DNA of 64,000 nt. Origin: Chiridota heheva. Lineage: Eukaryota; Echinodermata; Holothuroidea; Apodida; Chiridotidae. Under the pieces are notes generated by a model that had not been told where the DNA came from, made no database searches, and worked only from the letters and a program-made list of their open reading frames with translations. Below, one piece after another: positions 46,001-64,000 of the stretch (positions within the stretch are counted from its first letter, which is position 1; each line of letters begins with the position of its first letter). The stretch is from positions 879,501-943,500 of the forward strand of contig JAIGNY010000143.1 in the NCBI GenBank assembly GCA_020152595.1, read 5' to 3'. The position numbers and the translations under genes were made by a program.

Positions 46001-49000
46001 TATTCAAAGTCGAATAAGGAACCGTTACGTATTTGGCTACATATCCAAAGTTGGTTAATTTCTTGTTGTTTGTTCGGCTACTTATTCAAAGTTAAATAGG
46101 GAACCGATTAAGGAACCGTTACTTATTCGATTCCTTATTCAAAGATGGTTAATTTCTTGTTACTTAATCGGTTCCTGTTTTAAAGTCAGTTAATTTCGTA
46201 TTACTTATTCGGCTACTTATTCAAAATCAAATAAGGTGCGGAATGAGGAACCGGCAATTAATCGGTTAATCATTCAGTTGCTTGATTTCTTCTTGGTTAT
46301 TTAATTCATTACTCTGCTACTTATTCAAAGTCGAATATGGAACCGTTACTTATTCGATTACTTATTCAGTTGGTTCATTTCTTGTTACTTATTCGGTTCC
46401 TTATCGGCTACTAATGTAAAATCGAATAAGAACCAAACAAGGAACCGTTACTTATTCGATTACCTATTCAAAGTTTAAGAAGGAACCGAATTAGGAACCG
46501 CTACTTATTCGGTTACCTATTCAGAGTCGAATAAGTAACCGAATTAGGAACCGATACATTCGGTTATTTGTTCAAAGTTGAATAAGGAACCGAATAAGGA
46601 CCGTTGCTTATTCGGTTACTTATTCAAAGGTGGTTAATTTCTTGTTGCTCATACGATTACTTATTCAAAATGAAATAGAGAAGCGAATAACGAACCGTTT
46701 CTCATTCGCTTCCCTATTCAAAGTCAAATAAGGAAGCTTTACTTAATCAGTTACTTATTCAGTTGGTTAATTTCTTGTTACTTATTCGGTTCCTTATCGG
46801 CTACTTATTCAAAGTCGAATAAGAAACCAAATAAGGAACAGTTACTTATTCGGTTACTTATTCAAAGTCGAATTAGTAACCAAATAAGGAACCGTTACAT
46901 TTGGTTATCTCTTCAAAGTTGAATAAGGAACCAAATAAGGAACCGTTGCTTGTTCGGTTACTTATTCAAAGTCCTATAAGGACCCGTTACTTATTCGGCT
47001 ACTTATTTAAAGTAGGTCAATTTCTTGTTGCTGATTCAGTTACTTATTTAAAATGAAATAGGGGTCCGAATAAGAAACCGTCTCTTATTCGATTACTTAT
47101 TCAAAGTCAAAAAGGAAGCGAATATGGGACAGTACTTATTCGGTTACTTATTCAGTTGGTTAATTTCTTGTTATTTATTCATAACTTATGCAAAGTCAAA
47201 TAGGGAACCGAATAACGAACCGTTACTTATTCGCTTTCTTATTCAAAGTCAAACAAGGAACCGGTGCTTATTCGGTTACTTATTCAAAGTCGAATAAGGA
47301 ACCGTACTTATTCGGTTACATATTCAGTTGGTTAATTTGTTGTTACTTATTCAGATCTTTATCGGCAACTTATTCAAAGTCGAATAAGGAACCAAATAAG
47401 GAACAATTACTTAATCCGTTACTTATTTATAATCGAATAAGGAACTGAATTAAAAACCGTTACTTATTCGCTTACCTATTCAAAGTCGAATAAGTAAGCA
47501 AATTAGGAAGCGTTACTTTCGGTTACCTGTTCAAAATTGAATAAAGAATCAAATAAGGAACCGTTGCTTATTCGATTACTTATTCAAAGTCCAAGAAGGA
47601 ACCGAATTAGAAACCGTTACTTATTCAGTTACCTATTCAAAGTCAAATAAATAGTCGAATTAGGAACCGTTATATTCGGTTATATGTTCAAAGTCAAATA
47701 AGGAACCAATTAAGGAACAGTTACTTATTCGCTTACTTATTCAAAGTCGAATAAGGAGCCGTTACTTATTCGGTTACTTATTCAAACTTGGTTAATTTCT
47801 TGTTACTTATTTAGTTACTTATTCAAAGTCAAATAAGAAGCCGAATAAGTAACCGTTACTTATTCGGCTCCTTATTCAAAGTTGGTTAATTTCGTGTTAT
47901 TTATTCGGTTCCTTATTCATAGTTGGTTAATTTTTTGTTACTTAATAGGCTACTTATTTAAAATCGAATAAGGTGCCGAATAAGAAACCGTTACTTATTC
48001 GGTTAATTATTCACAAAGTCGATTAAATTCTTGCTGCTTATTCGGTTACATATTCAAAGTCAAATAAGGTACCGAATTAGGAACCGTTACATTCAGTTAC
48101 CTGTTCAAAGTTGAATAAGAAACCGAATATTGAACCGTTGCTTATTCGGTTGCTTATTCAAAGTCGAATAAGGAACCCTTATTTATTTGGTTACTTATTC
48201 AAAGTTGGTTAGTTTCAAAGTCGAATAAGAAACTAAAATAAAAACCGTTACTTATTCGATTACCTATTCAAAGTCGAATAAGCAACCGAAGTAGGAACCG
48301 TTACATTCGGTTACCTGTTCAAAGTTAAATAAGGAACCGAATAAGGAACCGTTGTTTATTCGGTTACTTATTCAAAGTCGAATAAGGAGCCGTTACGTAT
48401 TCGCTTACTCATTCAAAGTTGGTTAGTTTCTTGTTGCTTATTTATTTACTTATTTAAAGTCAAATAGGGAACCGAGTAAGGTACCGTTACTTATTATGTT
48501 GCTTATTCAAAGTCAAATAAGAAACAGCCACTTATTCGGTTACTTATTCAAAGTCGAGTAAGGAACTGTACTTATTCGGTTACTTATTCAGTTGGTTAAT
48601 TTCTTGTTACTTATTCGGGTTTTTTTATCGGCTACTTATTCAAAGTCGAATAAGGAACCAAATAAGGAACAGTTACTTATTCGGTTACCTATTCAAAGTC
48701 GAATAAGGAACCGAGTAAGGAAGAGAGACTTATTCGGTTACTTATTCAAAGTCAAATAAGGAACCGAATTAGAAATCTTGCTTATTCGGTTACCTATTCA
48801 AAGTCGAATAGGTAATCAAATTAGGACCGTTACAATCAATTACCTGTTCAAAGTTGAATAGGGAACCGTTGCTTATTCGGTGATTTATTCAAAGTCGAAT
48901 AAGGAACCGTTACGTATTCGGTAACTTATTCAAAGTCGAATAAGGAACCGAATTAGAAACCGTCGCCTATTCGGTTACCTCTTTAAAATCGAATAAGTAA

Positions 49001-50200
49001 CCAAATTAGAAACCGTTACATTCTGTTACCTACTCAAAGTTGAATAAGGAACCGAATAAGAACCGTTGCTTATATGGTTACTTATTTGAATTCAAATAAG
49101 GAACCTTTACATATTCGATTATTTATTCAAAGTTGGCTAATTTCTTGTTGCTTATTTGGTTACTTATTTAAAGTCAAGTAAGGAACCGTTATTTATTCGA
49201 ATGCTCATTCAAAGTCGAAAAAGAAACAATTACTTATTCGCTTACTTATTCAAAGTCGAATAAGGAACCACACTCATTCAGTTGGTTAAGTTCTTGTTAC
49301 TTATTCGGTCCCTTATCGGTTACTTATTTAAAGTCGAAAACACTTACTTATTCGGTTACTTATCCAAAGTCTTCGACTTTATTAGAGCCGAATTAGAAAC
49401 CGTTACTTATTCGGTTACCTATTCAAAGCCGAATAAGTAACTGAATTAGGAACCGTTACATTCAGATACCTGTTTAAAGTTAAATAAGGAACCAAATAAG
49501 GAGCCGTTGCTTAATTAGTTACTTATTCAAAGTCGAATAAGGAACCGTTAGGTATTTGCTTACTTATTCAAAGCTGCTTAATTTCTTGTTGCTTATTCGG
49601 TTACTTATTCAAAGTCAAATAGGGAACCGAATAAGTAACCGTTACTTATTTGGGTTCTTATTCAAAGTCGATTAATTTCTTGTCACTTATTCGGCTACTT
49701 ATTTAAGGTCGAATAAGGTACCGATTTAGGAACCGTTACATTCGGTCACCTGTTCAAAGTTGAATAAGGAACTGAATAAGGAACCGTAGCTTATTCGGCT
49801 GCTTATTCAAAATCGAATTAGGAACCGTTACTTATTTGGTTACTTATATAAATTTGTTTAATTTCTTGTTGCCCATTCGGTTACCTATTCAAAGTTAAAT
49901 AGGGTACCGAATAACGAACCGTTTCTTATTCGGTTGCTTTTTCAACGTCGTATAAGGTACCAAATTAGGAATCGTTACATTTGGCTACTTATTTAAAGTT
50001 GAATTAGGAACCGAATAACGAACCGTTTCTTATTCGGTTGCCTATTCAAAGTCGAATAAGGAACCGCTACTTATTCGGTTACTTATTCAATATCAAACAA
50101 GGAACCGTACTTATACGGTTACCTATTCAGTTGGTTGATTTCTTGTTACTTATTTGGTAATGATTTCTTGTTACTTATTTTGGAATCAGTAACGGTTTCT
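37085..50200. repeat. ~13-kb satellite built of hairpin-forming units
   Basis: About one unit per 60 bp (roughly 200 units) carries CTTATTC, loop AAAGTC, GAATAAG. The arms extend outward as ATTCGGTTA and GAACCGAAT, giving near-perfect inverted repeats of up to about 18 bp per arm. Units are diverged by perhaps 10-20% and arranged in irregular higher-order blocks. Markers such as 'ttatcggctac' recur at roughly 300-1000-bp spacing, and the module 'gttggttaatttcttgtt' interrupts the regular units. The loop orientation is constant except in two inverted islands near 44700-44960 and 45370-45640. Open frames inside are composition artefacts. Confidence 0.95.
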
Positions 50201-54150
<3,950 letters not shown>

Positions 54151-54176
54151 ATACTGCATTTATGGAATGATATACA

Positions 54177-54281
54177 AAATGCCTAGTACACATTACCAAA
54201 TGCCTAGTACACATAACCAAATGCCTAGTACACATAACCAAATGCCTAGTACACATGACCAAATGCCTAGTACACATTAGT
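54177..54281. repeat. Five tandem 21-bp units
   Basis: AAATGCCTAGTACACATAACC repeats five times with single-base changes, starting 30 bp after the (TA)n array. Decayed echoes ('acaaa', 'gtgcattaac') continue to about 54340. Confidence 0.9.
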
Positions 54282-55444
54282 ACTCATTAACAAAGGCAAG
54301 CACGTATTAACAAATTGTAGTGTGCATTAACAAATTTCTGATATACAATGTATTTAATCACAAAAAGAGTTTTAGATCAATTGTTATTAGTCTGTTACAT
54401 AGGTAACATATCGTATTCACTCACTTATTTTCTTCTTACACGGTTTCTATTCTTTTTTTACGTAAACTCGGAATACCGAAAAACGATAAATGTGTCTTTA
54501 AACAAACTTTTCATTATCTTTGTACTAGAAGCAAGATTTAGAGTTGGGTGTATTCTGATAATCTAATAATTGTGACTTTACTTCAGTTGTGTCATTGCTA
54601 TGAGAAAATCCTAACAAATGAAAGGATGGGAAATTTATAAATAAAATGATTTTACCCTGCAATCAAAATATATTACAAGTTTACACAAAATGGGGTATAT
54701 GATGCCAGGCGCGCCACTAGAGTCATGCAGTGGCCCGTGTGGAATTTATCGATCTCGATTTTTGCTCGGGGCCTGTTAAGTTTCTCCACCCTTGCCACAA
54801 TCTTGTTGCGTCACTGGATGATGCGATATTCGTCGTCATTGTACAAGTTAACACCCTAGTATAGAAGTGCGATCCGAAAACATTTTCAACTTTCCCACAT
54901 ATACCGTGTTTTTCCAATACCTGATTATGAAAAAAACACCATATATTGCTCATACTCTTTCTGTTTCTATTCATTCATAACATGCTTAGTAGAACACGAT
55001 GCAGATGGAACTCAGAGATCTCTTGAATACTTAAAATCGGTTAATATATTTTAACTAAATAAGCTTAGCATAATTGCTTCATTTCAATCAGAACTCATTA
55101 TTACTAAGCTAGTAATCTATATGGTAAAATATTACTATATGCCTATTTCATAGTAAATAAAGTAATTGCAATATTCTACTTTGAGACATTGCCTCATTCA
55201 CTGCAACTTTCAAACATATGTCCGTCATTTCTGCCTTCAGGTATAAGTAATCCATAAAGTAAGAGATAATTTGTACAAAGAGATCAACTTTTGCTTTAGT
55301 TTAATTCTAGATATATTAATTCATTTTGTTCATCTTAAAGAACCACTGACACGTAAGATGTGTTGTTTTTATTTGTTTCCATTTCTAAAACAAGTCGTTT
55401 TAAAGAGTTTCATGTCAGACGGTGATGTAGATTGATTTATCTCT
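54282..55444. other. AT-rich non-coding, nothing recognised
   Basis: No supportable feature. Confidence 0.45.
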
Positions 55445-57110
55445 TTAATCCTTAAACGCCTGATAGACATGCAATTTCTGGTTGGAACAGCAATTTCCTA
55501 AAAATAATTTCGGGACCATGCATACAAAATTGATGCAAACGCAATTTGTATATCATTCGAAAGAACTTCTTTGATTCTTTCATATTCAAACTAATTTTAA
55601 TGGGGCCATAATGAGATTTTTAGAGTAAAAAAGAGCCAAACATGAGCAATTTTTACCAAAATTTCATAAAAATTGATGAATTATTCAGGATGAACTTAAA
55701 AAAGTTTAAACTTTATTTTCTGTGAAAATCATTCACGTATATCAAATATTGTAATTCTAATGTAACCTATCTCAAATTTTAGAAATTTGAGCATTTTACA
55801 CAGGTTTTTAAAAAAAAAAAGTTTTTGCTCCATTTTGAATCAACATGAAAAATCAGAACGGAATATTTTTCCGCCATTACTGTGTTGATGCATAGCCCGT
55901 CACAACAAAAAATAATTTCATCGCAACTTTCCGAAGAAGGCAATTTTGCGAAAACTTTGGTTGACGGAAGGAATTTACGCAAAGACACTTTTTTACTAAA
56001 TAAAGCTGTAAAAAATGTAATTGAAGATCTACATGTAGGTTATATGATAAGATCACCTGAAAGTTGTGAACACGACCGGAGGCAGTCTCAAGTAAAGGTA
56101 AATCAGTATGTTTTTTGTTTTTATTCTTTTTAAAATTTTGGTTGACGGAAGGAATTTACGGAAAGACACTTTTTTACTAAATAAACTGTGTAAACAATGT
56201 AATTCAAGATCTACATGTAGGACATATGATAAGCTCACGACAAAAAGAAGTCTCAAGTAAAAGGTATATCAGTATGGGTTTTTTATTCTTTTAAGGCCTA
56301 ATGACTAGTGTGTAAATCCCATATACCTATTTCGCGAAATTAATGAACATACATAGTATTTCATACATTTCTACAGTAAATAATGAAGTATATATTACTC
56401 ATTTTACAAAGAAATCAACCATCTTGGGTGAGAATATATATACTTTTTACATCTGGGTCATGAAACTCCTTTTCATAAGAAAATGAGTAAAAGTTAAGTT
56501 GATATTTGCGTTTTCCCAACCATGAAATCATTCTCATATCCTATTTCACTCCTTATTTTGAGGTAATCTGCATATTAATTAGTATGCAAAATATAATAAA
56601 CAACCTTATAAATATCATACAATTGACTTTCAACATTTTCAATAGCCTACAAAGCAAGAAAACTTCATTTTCAGTATATAGCTTTCCCACAATCTTTGAA
56701 AAACTGGTAATAATAGGTCAAGATATAGTTCAAAATGTGACATTATGAAATAATTTGCATATTCCAATTGTTCCTACTTCCAAAAAACTCAGGAGTGGTA
56801 TCATTGAAAATAACCTTTTCATCAGCATTTCATAAATTTTATCCAAAATGGCGCAACTGCTTACCACAAGAGAGTACATAAACACAAAGTTAGGCAGTTT
56901 TGTACACTAGACACGCGTATGAAATGGGGAAATTTGCATAAATTTGCAAATTCCAGTGTAAAATTATGTGGGTCATTGTAATGATCAAAGTATTACCTTT
57001 TAGTTAACACATACTTGTAATGATAGCAAAGGAAAGTAAAATGTGGAAAATTAGCATTATCTAAAACGTTTCCCAAAAATGCAATTTCCAAATGGCGTTT
57101 AATGGTTAAC
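55445..57110. mobile_element. Putative piggyBac-like non-autonomous element (TTAA flanks)
   Basis: The left end reads TTAA then TCCTTAAACGCC. The right end, reverse complemented, reads TTAA then CCATTAAACGCC. A TTAA target duplication followed by a CCYTT-like inverted repeat of about 12 bp fits the piggyBac superfamily. The 1.65-kb interior has no transposase. It contains a tandem duplication of about 182 bp (55958-56130 and 56140-56295, including 'ggttgacggaaggaattta' and 'gatctacatgtagg'). Confidence 0.45.
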
Positions 57111-59279
<2,169 letters not shown>

Positions 59280-59358
59280 ACAATTATAGTTAATCACTTG
59301 CAGCAGTAAAGTGCTCGATACTGAAGTAAAGCAAAAAAACACATTGAAATACAAGTTA

Positions 59359-60659
<1,301 letters not shown>

Positions 60660-60760
60660 CGTATGACGATTTAAATGTACATATGTAGGTTTCTTGCTCT
60701 TTGAGTGAAAGAAATTAAACATATCTGAAGCTATTTGCATAAAATTGTAGTATCTCTTCT
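60660..60760 (+). repeat. Arm of a foldback repeat
   Basis: Contains 'acatatgtaggtttcttgctctttg', shared in pieces with 61385-61470, and 'catatctgaagctatttgcataaa'. Inverted copies lie at 61480-61640. The MITE at 60806 appears to have inserted among these copies. Confidence 0.5.
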
Positions 60761-60805
60761 GATATTGGTAGGCTTATATCCGTATATAAACCGACATGTG
60801 ATAAT

Positions 60806-61383
60806 TTAAAGGATTAGTTCAGTGGTCAAGCATGTCTATCTTATTCAAAAGAAGACTTCAAAAGAAACAGAATGGTGCAAAAAGCGTTCAAAAATCTTGT
60901 TCTGTTAAGGAGATATTCAAGTTTAAATCTCTGTCTTATCTGTGTATAAATAACTATTGTAGTGAGTCTACTATGGAAAGTTGGCGTCTTCATCTTCACA
61001 TTCTTAACAATTGTCAATGTATTTTAAAGAAAGTTTATTTGAATTTTTGACTATTTCAGTTATTTTCCTTGGAACTATCTTCACGTGGTTTATTATCAAT
61101 ACCCTTACTAGATTCAGTTTTACTATTGTTTTGACATATCCCATAGATTTTATAAGCCACAAAACCGCAGGACAAAATACAATAAAATGCCTAAAGACCT
61201 TGAGGAATCTGAGGATATGACATCACAACTAGTTTGATTCCAGTCGTTTTTACACAAATGATATCAAATTTTAAACGTAGATATCCCCTTAACAAAATGA
61301 GATTTTTAAACGCTTTCTTCACTATTTTGTTTCTTTTTAAGTCCTCTTTCATGTAAGATAGACGCCTGACCTAGTCCCTTTAA
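60806..61383 (-). mobile_element. ~578-bp MITE, copy 2 (opposite orientation to 30373 copy)
   Basis: TTAAAGGATTAGTTCAG at the left and its diverged inverse (CTAGTCCCTTTAA) at the right. The terminal inverted repeats run about 90 bp at roughly 80% identity. The inner word 'agtctactatggaaag' is the inverse of that in copy 1. No coding capacity. Confidence 0.75.
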
Positions 61384-61384
61384 T

Positions 61385-61640
61385 TCCACATATGCAGGTT
61401 TCTCGGTTTCTCGCTCTGTGAAATTGAACATGTCTGAAGCCATGTGCATGAAATTTTTAAATAATTTCCAAAATCCGACGATTTCGTGTAAATAGCTTCA
61501 GATATGTTCAGTTGCATCCAATCACAGAACGAGGAACCTACATAACAATTTAAATCGATATATCTTAGATATGACGATTTTATACAAATAGTTTTAGATA
61601 TGTTCAACTTCATCCAATCACAGGGAGAGAAATATCTGCA
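61385..61640. repeat. Foldback repeat with an extra inverted copy
   Basis: 61385-61460 and the reverse complement of 61475-61545 align as two arms of a hairpin about 160 bp long. A further inverted copy follows at 61565-61640 ('cagatatgttca', 'catccaatcacag'). Confidence 0.6.
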
Positions 61641-64000
61641 TATATTTGCATATAAATCATATAAGAAACTGGGGAATATGATTTCCTTTAGTTTTATGTT
61701 TCGAGAAAACTAAATATTACAACATGTGTACCTATTTATGTTACTATATTTTTTGTAAAAGACAATGAAGGGCCGAAGCAAATTTATTATGTAAGGTAAG
61801 GGTAATACACGATTGTTAAAAAAGATGATACATTATACTTACTACCTAGATAAGTTTTCCTTTCTGAGTCTGTTGAGGAGCGATGAAATACTGTATCGTC
61901 TAGTATCCTCATGTTTGAAAGCTTCTGAACTTCTCGTTCTATCTTTTAAACGTTTTTCGGCTGCATTCCTATTAGAAAAGGATACTGACAATTTTAAGAA
62001 GTGACATAAGATTTCTATTTTGAAAATGCTTCACAATTTAAAAACGATAAGTAAGCGTGCTCGGTGGCGTTCAATGTGGTGCTGCAAAACAAAAAGGACT
62101 TAAAGGGAATTCCTAGCTCCAAACAAAGATGTGCAATACGTGGCAGGTTGTGGTATCATGGTAACATAAATTATCTAACAGATATAAAAAAAAAAGATAT
62201 ATCAATGTTTTCCGGAAAACACAAGCAAAATGAATTCACAGTAATACAGAAGTTTTACAAGAAATATAGCAAGATATAAACATGCGATATCACGGAGCAC
62301 CATACGCGTCATAAATTGCAAATTCCCAAATAGAAATGTGCCAGAAAACAAACGTTTCTAATGTAATGCACATGCAATAATCAGATCAGGGACATTTACT
62401 GCAACCTTTTTCACATTAGGGATACCAAACTTAAGAGGAATAGGATTATGCTATAAACCTCTGCAGTAAAGAATGTCATAATTTCGCAATGCTTGAGTAG
62501 TGAATTAATCAAGCTATTGTAAAGTCGTTCTTTTTTTGGTCTTTTGTTTCACAAGGTCTGAAAATTGCAGATCGGGCAGCATTTTTGAACAGCTGAAGAG
62601 CGGAGCAAGTTTCATTTTGGAAAAGAGGATTTTGAAATCTACAGATTGTAACACATCATTCCAAAAACGTTTGACATTAATATTTTGAGAATAGTTTTGA
62701 CGCGCTGAAGTTTTCAAATGCATATATTGGTGTAGATTAGTAAACAGGTTAAAGTGCACTGTCGAATTTAATGCACATGGTACGCATAACACCAATGTAC
62801 TTGACATGATGTTATATTCACATATCTCTTCCTTCCAAAAGACTAAGCTGTGTTTCAATTGACATATCTCATTTGTCATTTTCTCATTATGTCATTTCAA
62901 ATCAATAGATGTGTTCGGTCTTAGCAAAAAATCGCTAGTTTCTCTTCAATTGTTCAATGATCAATTTTTGGTTGAACTTGAACTAGGGCTAGGTTGAGTT
63001 TTACTAAATTAAAACACAATCTAAATTACGCACCAGCTTTCATACAAATGAAATTTGTGAGCATTTGAAAACAATCAACTTTTTTGAAGCTATTCGTAGA
63101 AAACGGTATCATAGAATAGTTATATTTCTCTTCGACCGAGACCAGGTGTAACAGCAAAAAGAAACATGACGCACACTTCTTCATGTTTTTGATGGAAAAT
63201 ATGCCAGTGACAAGATATTTGTCATCAAGTTATTCATCATCAATTTCGCAATTTATTGAATCATTCTTTTTTTCATATGTACATGACGCATCGCTTTTTA
63301 AACGCGTGTAACCACATGATTACTATAATTGGTATTGATGCAATCTACCTGTTACTATTTTTGAATTTGGGGCAATTATGTTTACATTCTACACATAAAG
63401 TGAGTAACGAGATTTAATATGACCCTATAGAATAAGTTGTATCTCTTAAATGTTTCCTTTTTCATATAAAATGCAACATTGGGTGACTGACATTGTTTTA
63501 TTTAGCTTTTGTCTTGCTACGAACAACCTTCTTGTAAAAATGTAGCACTGTTACCATATGAACCTACCAAAAATGAGAAAACAACTTCATTCATGGCAAC
63601 TGTACCTCCTCGTTGCGTACTATATGATACGCTCTGCCAAAATACTAAAATCTATCCAAATAAAGCTCAAAGATAAGGTGCTTCTGAAACTGGTTTTTAC
63701 TTTGTTTATTTAAGATAATTTACTTCAATCACTTTTCTCAAAGAAATTAAAGCCCCGTTCGAAAATGGAATCCTGCAATTTATCCACTCAAACGGAAATA
63801 CGACAGAAAAGCGTGTGAAAAAGCACATCTGGAAATAACTGCATGACAGTCACAGTGAACTTTTGTATACAATTACGATAACTATAGTTATGTCAAGTAA
63901 TCAATTATGTCATTGTAACTCGAAGTAGGCATACAAGATGCAGAATTAAATCATCCTGTTCTATCTATGAATCATCCATTTTTATAAAATCATGTAATCT
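61641..64000. other. AT-rich non-coding; one weak minus-strand ORF at 62514-62879
   Basis: The 121-codon minus-strand frame has no recognisable domain, and its composition is compatible with chance in AT-rich DNA. Nothing else is recognised to the end of the window. Confidence 0.35.

Noticed and set aside
38467-47448. Several 60-112-codon frames with repeated SNKEPNKEQL / YLFGYLF
   Set aside because: They follow the hairpin satellite unit in one frame. No start context or conservation is visible, and their lengths change with random stops.
37085-50200. CRISPR-like appearance of short repeats with spacers
   Set aside because: The sequence is eukaryotic. Spacers are themselves repeat units and repeats are diverged. 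It is a satellite.

Overview
The window is eukaryotic, intergenic-type DNA. It is AT-rich and packed with repeats, and it has no complete host gene that I can support. The frequent 'taggcctac' words, a Polinton/Maverick relic, an L2-clade LINE carrying a 2A-like peptide, tRNA-derived SINEs and many small inverted-repeat elements suggest a marine invertebrate deuterostome. An echinoderm-like genome is my best guess. It is an inference, not a demonstrated identity.

Layout. 0-15 kb: small repeats, several MITE-like elements, a ~300-bp tandem array (2.1-3.5 kb), and one convincing minus-strand exon with a SWIM zinc finger (4055-4311). 15.2-15.5 kb: a trinucleotide microsatellite. 15.84-20.6 kb: a decayed Polinton segment with a protein-primed DNA polymerase B pseudogene and three small unrecognised genes. 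Two nearly identical tRNA-SINEs are inserted between promoter-like boxes and start codons. 21.0-24.4 kb: a dead L2-clade LINE. 24.4-28.1 kb: a promoter-like unit, two histone-type mRNA 3' ends (one degenerate), a third copy of the Polinton promoter-like module, and a 5'-truncated LINE with an intact 341-codon RT reading frame. 28.2-37 kb: MITE copies and a frame-broken gene of a CXC-domain family (32.2-34.1 kb).

37.1-50.2 kb: a ~13-kb diverged satellite in which almost every unit is a hairpin (stem CTTATTC/GAATAAG, loop AAAGTC). This is the most striking structure in the window. 50.2-64 kb: AT-rich DNA with (TA)n arrays of ~1.4, 0.1 and 0.37 kb, a TTAA-flanked piggyBac-like element, foldback elements, and a second full copy of the MITE at 30.4 kb.

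The elements are nested. SINEs sit in the Polinton, and LINEs sit in or beside it. The Polinton genes share a promoter-like module (GCGCCACCA box, CCAAT-type box, TATA-like box), which suggests coordinated transcription when the element was alive. All statements come from reading the sequence by eye. No database search was run, and repeat boundaries are approximate unless a target-site duplication is given.
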